DNA of 64,000 nucleotides, from the NCBI RefSeq assembly GCF_045063725.1, contig NZ_CP173695.1; one strand, written 5' to 3'. This DNA is from Sellimonas catena. Lineage in GTDB: Bacteria; Bacillota; Clostridia; Lachnospirales; Lachnospiraceae. Below, piece by piece: positions 41,402 through 51,219 of this stretch; positions within the stretch are counted from its first letter, which is position 1; each line of letters opens with the position of its first letter. Both the position numbers and the translations under genes were made by a program. Below the pieces are notes generated by a model. It did no database searches, was not told the origin of the DNA, and was given only the letters and a program-made list of their open reading frames with translations.

Positions 41402-43492
41402 TTATTTTTTCTTCGGCAGTTCAATGCGGTAGTTGACATATCTCCCGCCCGTATCAGCCAATACGATAGTTCCGTTGTAGGTTTTGCCTGTCTTTGGGGA
41501 ATAGAGCTTTTTCACATTTACCTTGCCGGATTTTAAGAGTGCAGCGGCAATCTTCGGGGTAAAGGTTACTTTTCGTTCTTCAAAGAAACGGTCATTTTTC
41601 CACATGGTAAAGATACATTCTTTGTTGCTGCAATAGTAGTTTTTCTTTCCCTCATAGACAGGAGAACCGCAGCGGGGGCAGCTTCCCAACGCTTCCCGTT
41701 CCGGCTTGAACATCTGCGCTTTATCATCAGAAAGAAACGGATAGGTCTTTACCAGTTCCCGCGCCATATTCTCGATACCCTCCATAAATGCGGCGGGGTC
41801 TGCCTTGCCTTTTGCAATCTGCGTCAGATTGTTTTCCCATTCTGCGGTAAGCTGCGGGCTTGTCAAGGTGTCCGGCAGGACGCACACAAGGTTGATACCG
41901 TCTTTTGTGGGAAGTAGCTGCTTGCCTTTTCGTTCCACAAAGCCGCCCTTTACCAGTTTTTCAATGACAGCGGCGCGGGTGGCGGGAGTTCCAAGCCCTT
42001 TGCGTTCTGCGTCCGGGTCGGTGTCCTCACTTCCGGCGCGTTCCATAGCAGAAAGGAGCGACGCTTCGTTGTGGGGCTTTGGCGGTGTTGTGTCATGCTC
42101 CGTTACCGTTGCAGCCGGATTGTCAAAGGTTTGTCCCTCGGTAAACGGCGGCAGGGTCTTTTCTGTGTCGCTGTCTGCGTCGTCCGTTTCGGGCTTGTTC
42201 TTTAAGGCTGCCCTGTATCTTCGGTCAATCTCTTTCCACCCGTCGGACAGCACCGTTTTTCCCCTTGCGGTAAAGGACTGTCCGGCACATTCAAAGACTG
42301 CCGTAACCGCTTCAAAGGTATGCGGTGCGGCGGTCGCCATAAGTAGACGCGCCCCGGAAAGGGTAAGGATATTCCTTTCGCTTTCCGGCAGCGCGGCAAG
42401 GTCGGTCTTTGCAAGCTCCATAGTTGGGATAATGGCATGGTGGTCTGATACCTTTTTACTGTTCAGCACCTTTCCAAGTTCCGGCGTGAAGTCTTTTCCC
42501 GCCATAAAGGAAAACTTCCCACAAAGCAGCTTGATAATGCCCGCCGCTGTGTCGCCCATGTCGTCGGTCAGAAATGCGCTGTCTGTTCTCGGATAAGTAA
42601 GCAAACGCTTTTCATACAAGGCTTGTGCAAGGTCAAGGGTCTGTTTTGCCGTATATCCGAACAGGCGGTTTGCTTCCCTCTGTAAAGAAGTAAGGTCAAA
42701 GAGCTTCGGCGGAGCTGCGGTCTTTTTCTCTTTCACAAGGGAAGTACATACTGCCCGCGACGCTTCGCAAGTCGTTTTTAATGCGTCGGCTTCTGCCTTA
42801 TTTGAAATTCGTTCACTTGCAGCTTCCGCGCCGGATAATGCAAGGCGTACATGGTAGTATTTTTCTTTCTTGAAAGTGGTAATCGCTGCGTCCCGGTCAA
42901 CAAGCATTTTTAAGGTCGGGGTCTGTACGCGCCCCACGTTCAAGGTATGATTGTAAAGGACAGAAAAAAGGCGGGTGGCATTGATACCGATTAGCCAGTC
43001 TGCTTTTGCCCTGCATAATGCGGAAGCAAAGAGAGGGTCATAATCCCTGCCGTTCTTCAGACAGGAAAAGCCCTCTTTGATTGCGCTGTCCTCCATAGAA
43101 GAAATCCAAAGGCGGCGCATAGGTTTCTTGCAGCCTGCCATTTCATAGACAAAACGGAAAATGAGTTCTCCCTCGCGCCCTGCGTCGCAGGCATTGACGA
43201 CTTCGGAAACGTCTGCCCGGTGCATAAGCTCCTTTAAGGTTTTGAATTGCTTTTCCTTGTCAGCGGAAACGGTGTATTTCCATTCCTGCGGCAAAATCGG
43301 TAAGCTGTCATAGCTCCACTTTTTATACTGCTCCCCGTAAGCGGCAGCTTCCGCAAGCCCTACCAAATGTCCCACACACCAAGAAACGATATAGCCGCTT
43401 CCTGTGAGAAATCCGTCTTTCTTTTCCTTTGCCCCAAGTACGGCAGCGATTGTCTGCGCCACACTGGGCTTTTCTGCGATAACTAAAATCAA
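41402..43492 (-). CDS. topB: Type IA DNA topoisomerase (TopB-like)
   Basis: 696 residues from TTG at 43492, 11 bp after AAAGGAGG. Toprim motif LVIAEKPSVAQTIAAVLG and CDAGREGELIF; catalytic Tyr in RLLTYPRTDSAFLTDD (about 305-320). Zinc-ribbon near the C-terminus (GSCPRCGSPV...YYCSNKEC). Topo III homologues accompany Tn1549-like transfer genes and probably resolve DNA during transfer. Confidence 0.95.
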   Translation of the reverse strand: MILVIAEKPSVAQTIAAVLGAKEKKDGFLTGSGYIVSWCVGHLVGLAEAAAYGEQYKKWSYDSLPILPQEWKYTVSADKEKQFKTLKELMHRADVSEVVNACDAGREGELIFRFVYEMAGCKKPMRRLWISSMEDSAIKEGFSCLKNGRDYDPLFASALCRAKADWLIGINATRLFSVLYNHTLNVGRVQTPTLKMLVDRDAAITTFKKEKYYHVRLALSGAEAASERISNKAEADALKTTCEASRAVCTSLVKEKKTAAPPKLFDLTSLQREANRLFGYTAKQTLDLAQALYEKRLLTYPRTDSAFLTDDMGDTAAGIIKLLCGKFSFMAGKDFTPELGKVLNSKKVSDHHAIIPTMELAKTDLAALPESERNILTLSGARLLMATAAPHTFEAVTAVFECAGQSFTARGKTVLSDGWKEIDRRYRAALKNKPETDDADSDTEKTLPPFTEGQTFDNPAATVTEHDTTPPKPHNEASLLSAMERAGSEDTDPDAERKGLGTPATRAAVIEKLVKGGFVERKGKQLLPTKDGINLVCVLPDTLTSPQLTAEWENNLTQIAKGKADPAAFMEGIENMARELVKTYPFLSDDKAQMFKPEREALGSCPRCGSPVYEGKKNYYCSNKECIFTMWKNDRFFEERKVTFTPKIAAALLKSGKVNVKKLYSPKTGKTYNGTIVLADTGGRYVNYRIELPKKK

Positions 43493-43609
43493 ATAAAAAT
43501 CCTCCTTTCGGGTAAAAGAAAAGAGCAACCGATTTTTCGATTGCTCCTACAAGTGATTGTATAAAATTGTGCGATATGAAATAGTAAAATGATTTGACAA
43601 AACTAAAAT

Positions 43610-44233
43610 TTATCCAATATTGAGTAAACTATGGATTACCCAAGGTTGAACTGTAACCATGATTATAAATGTGTAAATTGCAAACAAAGGCACTTCGACC
43701 ATATCATTGACATTCTCAGATTGAAATTGTTTTCTTAAATTATTAGGCAAGACTTTTGATAGCAAATAATAAACCAAATATCCTAAACAGACTCCAACTG
43801 TATTTGTAATAAGGTCATTTATATCTGTTGAACCCCAACCAAACATCTGAACAATTTCAACAGATAAAGAGAACAGAAAACCAGTTAATACAACAGTCTT
43901 TATGTGATGATATTTCTTATACAGCAACGGCAGAAAAAATCCAAAAGGAACAAATAAAACAACATTCAGTATGGTATCTATTGGTCCACTTATCATACCG
44001 AGAAACGGAATCAGAGAAATCCTCGGACGAAATGATATTGTGCTTGTATAACCAATACCTGTTACGGTCAAAATCCCGAAAAGATAATAATAGAATAAAA
44101 ATACAGCAGTAATATGGAGAAGGCTTTGCTTTCTTCCTGATTTTTTAAGGTATAAGAAATACAATATAAAAACTGGAACTATAAACACATATCCACTTAT
44201 TGAGCGAATAAGAATATCAGAAATGGGTAACAT
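43610..44233 (-). CDS. VanZ-like membrane protein (cargo)
   Basis: 207 residues from ATG at 44233 (AAAGGAGATAAAA). Five to six helices with RISLIPFLGMISGPIDTILNVVLFVPFGFFLPLL, SVEIVQMFGWGSTDINDLITNTVGVCLGYL, the VanZ signature. VanZ-like proteins confer low teicoplanin or lipoglycopeptide tolerance in some bacteria. AT-rich, unlike the flanking transfer genes, so an inserted passenger. Confidence 0.9.
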   Translation of the reverse strand: MLPISDILIRSISGYVFIVPVFILYFLYLKKSGRKQSLLHITAVFLFYYYLFGILTVTGIGYTSTISFRPRISLIPFLGMISGPIDTILNVVLFVPFGFFLPLLYKKYHHIKTVVLTGFLFSLSVEIVQMFGWGSTDINDLITNTVGVCLGYLVYYLLSKVLPNNLRKQFQSENVNDMVEVPLFAIYTFIIMVTVQPWVIHSLLNIG

Positions 44234-44331
44234 ATTTTTATCTCCTTTGCTTACTCTAAAAATTTGTTTAACTCTATCATTTCCTATGGTTGGAACAATT
44301 ATATCATATTCCATATCGAAAGTACATCTTT

Positions 44332-44514
44332 TTATCGTTCCGGCTGTCGTTTTGCTTCAATCTTTCTAATGCAATACCCAACACAAGGGGACTGTCCCTT
44401 GTAAGGGCAGGAAGCGCAAGCCGGGGGATAAGGAACAGGCGGAGCATTATCACGCCGCCCGTTCGGTTTCTGTATCATCATCTTTTCAAAGGGATTGTCG
44501 GTAAACAGGGTCAT
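44332..44514 (-). CDS. Small Cys-rich ICE protein
   Basis: 60 residues: FEKMMIQKPNGRRDNAPPVP then CASCPYKGQSPCVGYC. Overlaps the DUF4366 gene stop by 4 bp (ATGA). A possible zinc-binding peptide; function unknown. Confidence 0.65.
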   Translation of the reverse strand: MTLFTDNPFEKMMIQKPNGRRDNAPPVPYPPACASCPYKGQSPCVGYCIRKIEAKRQPER

Positions 44515-45239
44515 AGGGTTTCTTCCTCCGTTTCTTCATCTTCGGGAGTTTCCCCGGTATCTGCTTCCGGCTCGTCCTCGTCGTAGTCCTCAAATTCAAA
44601 ATCTTCAAGGTCGGTATCGCCCTTTACATTCTGCTTCGGCTTTAGAAACTTAAAGTAGTAGAACGCTGCGCCGCCACCAAGCAGGGCAAAGAGGACTAAG
44701 GCAAGCACCACACCGGGATTGCCGCCTTTTCCTTTCGGTTCTTCCGGCTGCTCGGTTGGTGTTGGGGTAGGTTCTTTGCCTGTGCAGCCTGTCATACTGG
44801 TAACACATACCGGGCAGGACGTGTTTACCTTTCCGGCTTCGCATTTCTCCGTACAGTTACAGATTTCCGGCTTTTTGGCAGCTTCGCCGTTTTCGGTCAG
44901 TGCCATAAGGTCGGCTTCGTCCACTTGATTTAGGAAATGTACGGTCTGTTCGCCCTCGGCGGCGCGGTCAATGAGGATATAGAAATAGTTGCCGCCTTTG
45001 GTGGTAACAGTGATAAGCTGCTTATTGCCGCCGTAATCGTCAACCAGTGTTGCGTTTCCCTTTGGGGTAAGGGGCGGCGTTTCCTCTTTTTCCTCCACAA
45101 CTACGTTGCTGTCGTTGGTCGCGTCCCCTGCGGGCGGCTCTGTGGCTGCGCCCTGTGCATAGGCAGGGACAGAAAAACCGCCCATAAGGATAAGGGCGGC
45201 ACAAAGGGCAGTCATGGTCTTTTTCAGTTTATTCTTCAT
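44511..45239 (-). CDS. DUF4366 (CD1107-like) exported membrane protein
   Basis: 242 residues; ATG at 45239 has AGGAGG at 9 bp (another ATG two codons upstream is too close). Signal peptide (KTMTALCAALILMGGFSVPAYAQG), DUF4366 domain about 60-120, cysteine-rich EICNCTEKCEAGKVNTSCPVC, proline-rich linker, one TM helix about 180-200, acidic tail. Surface component of the transfer apparatus. Confidence 0.9.
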   Translation of the reverse strand: MKNKLKKTMTALCAALILMGGFSVPAYAQGAATEPPAGDATNDSNVVVEEKEETPPLTPKGNATLVDDYGGNKQLITVTTKGGNYFYILIDRAAEGEQTVHFLNQVDEADLMALTENGEAAKKPEICNCTEKCEAGKVNTSCPVCVTSMTGCTGKEPTPTPTEQPEEPKGKGGNPGVVLALVLFALLGGGAAFYYFKFLKPKQNVKGDTDLEDFEFEDYDEDEPEADTGETPEDEETEEETL

Positions 45240-45498
45240 CTGCATTTTCCTCCTGTTCTTCGTAGTCTGCCGCTTCGGTAGCGTGTGCGGCGTTCATGCC
45301 GGGAATACCGCTGCCGGACAGCATAGCGTTCAGTTCCTGCGGGGTCAGACGCATAGCTCGTACAAGCTGCACGATTTCAAGGTTTTCCGCTTCGGTTTTC
45401 TGCGCTTCCAGTCCTTTTAACTTGTTCTGATACTCTGTGATTTTCTCGCGGGTCTTTGCGATTTCCTTATTGATACGGTCGATTTTATTGTTTGCCAT
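45229..45498 (-). CDS. DUF4315 family protein
   Basis: 89 residues: coiled-coil KIDRINKEIAKTREKITEYQNKLKGLEAQKTEAENLEIVQLVR followed by an acidic tail. Standard neighbour of DUF4366 in Tn1549-like elements. RBS AAAGGAG. Role unknown. Confidence 0.9.
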   Translation of the reverse strand: MANNKIDRINKEIAKTREKITEYQNKLKGLEAQKTEAENLEIVQLVRAMRLTPQELNAMLSGSGIPGMNAAHATEAADYEEQEENADEE

Positions 45499-45529
45499 AG
45501 GTCATTTCTCCTTTCTTTTTGGGGCTGCT

Positions 45530-47434
45530 TTACCAGTTCATCAGCCCATAGCCTTTGATACATTGATAGTTAAGGTCATAGCTCTTTATCTTGCAGGCGT
45601 CGCCGGAATTGCCCTCAACGGTATAGACGCGGCTTCCGTCCCTGCCAAGCACAAGCCCCACATGGTCTGCAACACCGTCTAAATCCCAATCGAAAAAGAT
45701 AGCGTCGCCCGGTGCGATATTCTCATAGCCCCGCGCGCCCCATTGTCCCCTTGACTGGAACCAAGGAACGCCCTGCCATTCGCAGCCTGCAAAGCGGGGT
45801 TCGCTTTTTCCGGCTTGATTGTAGCACCATGACACAAAGCAGGCGCACCATTCCACGCGGCTGTTAAAGCCATACCAACTCCAATAGGGATAACCGCCCA
45901 CGTTTCCGACTTGCTGTTTTGCAAGCTCCATAAACTCCGGGTTTCCGGGACGTGTGCCGTTTACAAACTCCACGCCGCTTAAATCCTCGGAGGGGCTGCC
46001 GTCGGGAGAGCCGCCGCCAAAAATCAACGGTTTGTTGCCCTGTGTCTGTAAGTACACTTTGAACATTTCAAACTGCTGTGGGTTCAGCAGTTCTTCCGCA
46101 AGGGAAGCAATCGGCTTGTTTGTCAGCTTCACGTTCAAGATACGGTATTCGTATTCTTCCTCGTTGCCCTCCTCGTCGGTGGTGGTGCGTATCTCGATTT
46201 CTTCCGTCAGCGTCAAGGTGTACTGTAAGCCGAACAGCCGTTTTAGCTCTGCCTGTGCGCTCTGTGGGGTGTAGCTCTGTAAAAGGGCGGTCAGATAAGA
46301 CGCAAGTTCGTGTGGGTTATGCCCGATAGTGTCAAGGTCATAGCGGTATTCATCATAGCCGCTGTGGGTGGTTTCGATATTGTCAATCTCACTTTGCAGT
46401 TCGTTTTCCATTGCAGCATAGCTCTGTTCCGTTGCCACAAGGTCGCTGTCCTCGGACGTGTAGGAAGTCCCTAACACGCTGTTCATGCTGCCGGAAAACA
46501 TTGCCCCACAAGAGGAAAGCCCTACTGATACCATGATGAACAGAAGCAGCGCGGCGATAGCGATTATCACGCCCGCCGGGTGTCGCCCTACAAAGGCAGC
46601 CGCTTTCTTTGCTGCTGTCTGTGACGCTCCGGCGGTTGCTTTGGCGGTGGCTGCACCGCCTTTCTTTACAGTTTTTGCATACTGGCGTTTGATTTTTTGT
46701 TTCTGCATAAACCGGGAAAAGGGATTGCTTGTAAGCTGAGGATTTTCCTGCAAGACTTTGTGATACTGGAAGTTCACATTTGCCTTGAACGCTGCCTTTT
46801 CTGCCTTTGCTGCTTCCCGGTAGGGTTTCAGCTTATGGCTGCGGTAGCCCTGTTTGAATTTCCTTGTCCCGTACCTTGCGCCGCGCTCGGCAAGTTCCTC
46901 CGATTTGTGCGCGCCCTCCGCGCCGGAATTGTCTTTCTCGACGCTGTGGATTTTGTTGTGAACAAAAATACCCGCTTCCTGCGCGGGGCGGGATAACGGG
47001 TTGCTGTGGGCTTTGCCGCCGGGTATCGGCTTTTCCTGTTCCTCAAAGTGCAGGCGGGTCTTTGCCTTTCCTGCGGCTTCGTCAAAGGTGCGCTCCTTAA
47101 CCAGTTTCTTTTGCTTTGGGATAGCTGCCTTTGCTGCGTCCAGTCGGTCAGCGGCTTTTTCCGATTTTTTGATGTAAGTTTCCAGTTCCGGCGTTGCCCG
47201 TTCTTCCTCGGTAAACTGTAAGCGGGAAGTGGAAGTACGCAAAGCAGTAGCTTCCTGCTCTTTTTTGACTTCCTTTTTGTTTGCTTTTCGGGTATGTGCT
47301 GCGTCAAGATGTTCTATGACGCGTTCCGCTGCGGCACTGTCCGGCTGTGAAAAGTCGCTGTCTGCTTCCCGGCTGCTGATACGCTCGGCGGTCTGCTGTG
47401 TTTCGTTTACCTCGATAAGCCCGTCGCGGGTCAT
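45530..47434 (-). CDS. CD1108-like transfer protein with C-terminal cell-wall hydrolase domain
   Basis: 634 residues from ATG at 47434. A GGAGG with a good distance to an ATC codon at 47473 suggests translation could start 13 codons earlier at a non-canonical start, or within the overlapping methyltransferase end. Charged coiled N-terminal half, one TM helix about 285-310 (AGVIIAIAALLLFIMVSVGL), and a C-terminal CHAP/NlpC-like domain with CACFVSWCYNQ and a following DHVGLVLG. It opens peptidoglycan for the secretion channel. Confidence 0.88.
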   Translation of the reverse strand: MTRDGLIEVNETQQTAERISSREADSDFSQPDSAAAERVIEHLDAAHTRKANKKEVKKEQEATALRTSTSRLQFTEEERATPELETYIKKSEKAADRLDAAKAAIPKQKKLVKERTFDEAAGKAKTRLHFEEQEKPIPGGKAHSNPLSRPAQEAGIFVHNKIHSVEKDNSGAEGAHKSEELAERGARYGTRKFKQGYRSHKLKPYREAAKAEKAAFKANVNFQYHKVLQENPQLTSNPFSRFMQKQKIKRQYAKTVKKGGAATAKATAGASQTAAKKAAAFVGRHPAGVIIAIAALLLFIMVSVGLSSCGAMFSGSMNSVLGTSYTSEDSDLVATEQSYAAMENELQSEIDNIETTHSGYDEYRYDLDTIGHNPHELASYLTALLQSYTPQSAQAELKRLFGLQYTLTLTEEIEIRTTTDEEGNEEEYEYRILNVKLTNKPIASLAEELLNPQQFEMFKVYLQTQGNKPLIFGGGSPDGSPSEDLSGVEFVNGTRPGNPEFMELAKQQVGNVGGYPYWSWYGFNSRVEWCACFVSWCYNQAGKSEPRFAGCEWQGVPWFQSRGQWGARGYENIAPGDAIFFDWDLDGVADHVGLVLGRDGSRVYTVEGNSGDACKIKSYDLNYQCIKGYGLMNW

Positions 47435-47460
47435 TTTCTGTGTGATTTTATCGCGTGGTT

Positions 47461-48420
47461 TTAATTGCTTGATAGTCCTGCACCTCCAATCCGCGCCCTC
47501 GCAAGGGCGCAATATTCTGCATTTAATTCAATCCCGATATAATGGCGGTCAAGGCTTTTTGCTGCAAATCCTGTGGTTCCGCTTCCGAAAAACGGGTCTA
47601 TGACAATCCCACCTTTGGGACAGCCCGCCAAGATACAGGTTTCCGCTAATTTCGGGGGAAAAGCTGCAAAATGCGCCCCTTTATATGGGACAGTGTTAAT
47701 CAGCCACACGTCCCGCTTGTTCCGCGTGGTCGGCATGAGCGCGTCGTCATAGTAGCCACCGTCCCGCGGTCGGTTTAGTCCCTGCACCTTTCCTTGTCCG
47801 GGTATTTCCTGTGTGTATTTGCTGTTGGTGCTGCGCGCTCTGCGATACCGTTCTGCGGTAGTAGGTGCTAAGGGTTCTGCAATGGCGGCAGCGTCATAGT
47901 AATATTTCTTTTCCTTTGAAAGCAGGAAGATATGTTCATAGCAGCGGGTCGGGCGGTCTTTGCAGCTTTCCGGCATAGGATTTTGTTTTTGCCATATAAT
48001 ATCGCTCCGTAGATACCACCCCTGTTCCCGTAGGGAAAACGCCAAGAGCCAGGGAATACCGATTAAGTCCTTTTGTTTGCAGCCGGTAACGCGGCTGTTC
48101 CTTGCAATCCGCTGTCCGGTGCGTCCCTTTGGGTTTTTTGGGTCAGCATAGCCGCCTTTATTTCCTGTGCCGCAATAGGTGTCTGCGATATTCAGCCATA
48201 ACGTACCGTCCTTTCTAAGCACCCGGTAAAGCTCGCGAAAAACAGAGGTCAGCCTGTCAATATACTGTTCCGGCGTATCCTCCTGTCCGATTTGTGCGTC
48301 AAGCCCATAGTCCCGCAGCGCAAAGTACGGCGGGCTTGTAACGCAGCAATGGACGCTTTCACTGGGTAATTCCTGCAAAGCACAAAGCGCGTCCCGGTTG
48401 ATAATCACGTCTGTTTTCAT
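47461..48420 (-). CDS. DNA (N4/N6) methyltransferase
   Basis: 319 residues. Catalytic TSPPYFALRDYGL (about 28-40), SAM-binding FxGxG in DPFFGSGTTGFAAKSLDRHYIGIEL near the C-terminus. SPPY is typical of N4-cytosine or beta-class N6-adenine enzymes. No restriction endonuclease is near, so it is probably a solitary methylase guarding the element during transfer. It overlaps VirB4 by 4 bp. Confidence 0.93.
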   Translation of the reverse strand: MKTDVIINRDALCALQELPSESVHCCVTSPPYFALRDYGLDAQIGQEDTPEQYIDRLTSVFRELYRVLRKDGTLWLNIADTYCGTGNKGGYADPKNPKGRTGQRIARNSRVTGCKQKDLIGIPWLLAFSLREQGWYLRSDIIWQKQNPMPESCKDRPTRCYEHIFLLSKEKKYYYDAAAIAEPLAPTTAERYRRARSTNSKYTQEIPGQGKVQGLNRPRDGGYYDDALMPTTRNKRDVWLINTVPYKGAHFAAFPPKLAETCILAGCPKGGIVIDPFFGSGTTGFAAKSLDRHYIGIELNAEYCALARARIGGAGLSSN

Positions 48421-50846
48421 AGGCTGCTCACTTCCTCCGGCTTCGTCGTCATAATGCGGTAAAGCTCGGTATCTTTCGGGAAATGGTCTACAAAGGGCAG
48501 CACCACATTTCCATAAAAGATAAGTCCCTCGCCTGCTTCGGTATGGGTTACATACTTCATCTGTTGCGGGGAGATATTAAGCTGCTTTGCAAGGATAGCC
48601 CGGTCGCCCTGCGCCTGATTGAGCATGAGGACAAAATCAGAGTTTTCAAAGATATTTTCCACCTCGCGTGAAGCAAGCAAGTCCTTAATATTCTGTGTGA
48701 TAGCTGTCGGTATGCCGCCCCATTTACGGAAACGCTTCCAAATCTCCACACTGTAAGCTGCGGTCTGTTCCTCTTTTAAGAGCAAGTGAAATTCGTCCAT
48801 ATAGTAGCGGGTGGACTTTTTCTCTGCCCGGTTAATGGTAACGCGGTTCCATATCTGGTCTTGCACAATGAGCATACCTAACTTTTTGAGCTGCTTTCCA
48901 AGCTGCTTTATATCAAAGCAGACAAGGCGGTTAGAAAGCTCCACGTTGGTTCTGTGGTTGAATACGTTAAGGCTGCCGGAAACATACAGCTCCAATGCTG
49001 CGGCAATGCGGGCAGCTTCCGGCTCCGGCTGCTTTAACAGCTCGTCGTAAAGGTCGCCCAAGATAGGCATTTTCTCCGGGTCGGGGTCAGCAAGGTAGTC
49101 CCTATACACATTTCTTACAGCGCGGTCAATGACGGTCTTATCAACAGGCTGTAAGCCCTCCTTGCCGCCAATGACAAGCTCGCAGAGAGAAAGGATAAAA
49201 TCGCTTTTCAGTGCAAGGGGGCTGTCGTCCTCGGAATAGTTGAGGTTCATATCCATAGGGTTCACATACTGGGGCGTACCGTCCATACCTTTGCCTGTCG
49301 GGGATAACCGTATCACTTGCCCGCCAAGCCGTTTTACAAGGGCAAAATACTCCGCTTCCGGGTCGCAGATAAAAATATCGTCGTCGGTAATGAGAAAAGC
49401 ATTTGTGATTTCCCGCTTTGCCGCAAAGGATTTTCCGCTGCCCGGTGTTCCCAAGATAAGCCCGTTTGGATTTTTAAGCTGCTTGCGGTCGCAGAGTATC
49501 ATGTTGTTTGACAGGGCATTTAAGCCATAATACAGGGCAGCCCCAGTCTGAAATAGTTCCTGTGTGATGAACGGGATAAAAATAGCGGTGCTGCTCGTCG
49601 TCAACCCTCTCTGAATAGGGATAAGGTTCTCCCCCAAAGGGATAGAGGACATCAGCCCCGCTTCCTGCTGATAGTCAAGACGGGTCAAGGCGCAGTTGTA
49701 TTTCTGTGCAATGCCCGCCGCCGCGAAAATGTCATTTTCCAGTTTCCGCTTCGTGTCTGCCATGTTTACCACAAGGAACGTCAGCAGAAACATTCGCTCG
49801 TTGCGGCTCTGTAAATCCTGCAACAAATTCTTTGCTTCATTCCCAAAAGTGGCAAGGTCGGACGGGAGTATGTCAATATCGTAACCGCTTCTAACTGCTT
49901 TTTTCTGTTCCTCAATCTTCATCTTGTCAAGGTCAGTGATTTTGCGCTTAATGGTCTTGATTGCTTCCGACTGGTCGATACTTTTAATATGGAGATTGAC
50001 AATAACCCCTGTTTCCAAGTCCAACATATCCGCTAAAATACGGTCGTTTAACTCCGGGGCAAGGATTTCAAGGAACGATACCGCCCCCGTTTTTTTCCCC
50101 ATAGCAAAGTAGCGTCCCTCCCCGAACTTGAAAGAGGACGGGGCGATAAAGTCCTTTGTGGTAAGCCCTGTCGGGGTCAGCCAGTCATAGGAGAATGAGA
50201 ACGGCTCGCCTGCCGGGTGGAATACCCCATGCAGCACCTTTAAGCGTTCATAGCCGGATAAGGGGTGCGCCGATACGCCAAGCACCTTGAAATTGTTGAG
50301 TACGTCCGTTTCGATACGGGAAAGCCGCGCCCTTGCCGCCGCCGGATTGTCCGCTTCAATGGAAAACGTGATGTACTTGTGCTTTACAAGCCCGTTGTTC
50401 CCTTTGGCAAGCTGCATTTTCAGCATATCGGAATATTCGGTGCGGATAGAGTTAAAATCATCATTTTGCGGCGGGATATGGATTGCCCGCGCTGCCTGTT
50501 CCTGCTGTGAACCTTGATTGATAAACGAAAGCTGCACATTTACGCTTGCGTCAAAGTAATTGAGAAAATCGCACCAGTTTTCAAAAATGGCGGTCTTGTC
50601 GTCTGCCTGTGCAAGCTGATAGTTAATGTCCTCAAAGGCAATGCTCTTTGAATATTTCCGCTGTGCCACTTTGCAGATACCGTCCGGGTACATGGCAAGG
50701 TAGGGAATGGTCTGCTGTGCGGTGTGGGCTTTGCCGTCCCCCTTTGCCTGCCGGATAACCGCCGCTATCTGTTTCTTTTCCGCGCGGGTCAGCTTACGCC
50801 TGTTTCCTGCGGCTTCCCGCGTCTTTTTTGTCTGTCCTTTTGACAA
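48417..50846 (-). CDS. VirB4/TraE-like conjugation ATPase
   Basis: 809 residues from TTG at 50846, AGGAGG 10 bp upstream. Walker A LGTPGSGKSFAAKREI (about 464-480), DEFHLLLKEEQTAAYSVEIWKRFRKWGG and the C-terminal VLMLNQAQGD are VirB4 marks. Drives type IV secretion. The start overlaps prgI by 53 bp. Confidence 0.95.
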   Translation of the reverse strand: MSKGQTKKTREAAGNRRKLTRAEKKQIAAVIRQAKGDGKAHTAQQTIPYLAMYPDGICKVAQRKYSKSIAFEDINYQLAQADDKTAIFENWCDFLNYFDASVNVQLSFINQGSQQEQAARAIHIPPQNDDFNSIRTEYSDMLKMQLAKGNNGLVKHKYITFSIEADNPAAARARLSRIETDVLNNFKVLGVSAHPLSGYERLKVLHGVFHPAGEPFSFSYDWLTPTGLTTKDFIAPSSFKFGEGRYFAMGKKTGAVSFLEILAPELNDRILADMLDLETGVIVNLHIKSIDQSEAIKTIKRKITDLDKMKIEEQKKAVRSGYDIDILPSDLATFGNEAKNLLQDLQSRNERMFLLTFLVVNMADTKRKLENDIFAAAGIAQKYNCALTRLDYQQEAGLMSSIPLGENLIPIQRGLTTSSTAIFIPFITQELFQTGAALYYGLNALSNNMILCDRKQLKNPNGLILGTPGSGKSFAAKREITNAFLITDDDIFICDPEAEYFALVKRLGGQVIRLSPTGKGMDGTPQYVNPMDMNLNYSEDDSPLALKSDFILSLCELVIGGKEGLQPVDKTVIDRAVRNVYRDYLADPDPEKMPILGDLYDELLKQPEPEAARIAAALELYVSGSLNVFNHRTNVELSNRLVCFDIKQLGKQLKKLGMLIVQDQIWNRVTINRAEKKSTRYYMDEFHLLLKEEQTAAYSVEIWKRFRKWGGIPTAITQNIKDLLASREVENIFENSDFVLMLNQAQGDRAILAKQLNISPQQMKYVTHTEAGEGLIFYGNVVLPFVDHFPKDTELYRIMTTKPEEVSSL

Positions 50847-51198
50847 TCGCTGATACCTCCTTTTCTAATGCCCGCTGTTTCTCCAAGAGTGCATATAGGT
50901 TTTCTGTCTGATATGGTCGCACTTTGGGGCGGGTAAATTTTGTCTGAATGATGTTCTTTATTACCACTTCAAGGGGCTGCCCATGCTTTTCATACATGGC
51001 AACCAAGAAGCAGGGAAGCATGACGACAATCATTACCATTGCCGCAAGGCTCGTCCCTGCGCTGTCTTTGAGCAAAAAGAAAAGCGGCAGTCCTATAAGA
51101 AGTGCCACTGAAAAACAAAGGATTTGCCGCTTTGTTAGATTGAAAGCGACTTTTGTTTTGACTTTGGATAGGTCTTTGGGTACAGGTACATACGCCAA
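50794..51198 (-). CDS. prgI: PrgI-like transfer protein
   Basis: 134 residues. MAYVPVPKDLSKVKTKVAFNLTKRQ then two TM helices (about 28-45, 50-70) and VVIKNIIQTKFTRPKVRPYQTENLY. VirB3-like component of Gram-positive type IV systems. Confidence 0.92.
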   Translation of the reverse strand: MAYVPVPKDLSKVKTKVAFNLTKRQILCFSVALLIGLPLFFLLKDSAGTSLAAMVMIVVMLPCFLVAMYEKHGQPLEVVIKNIIQTKFTRPKVRPYQTENLYALLEKQRALEKEVSAIVKRTDKKDAGSRRKQA

Positions 51199-51219
51199 GA
51201 AAAAACCTCCTTTCTGCCC

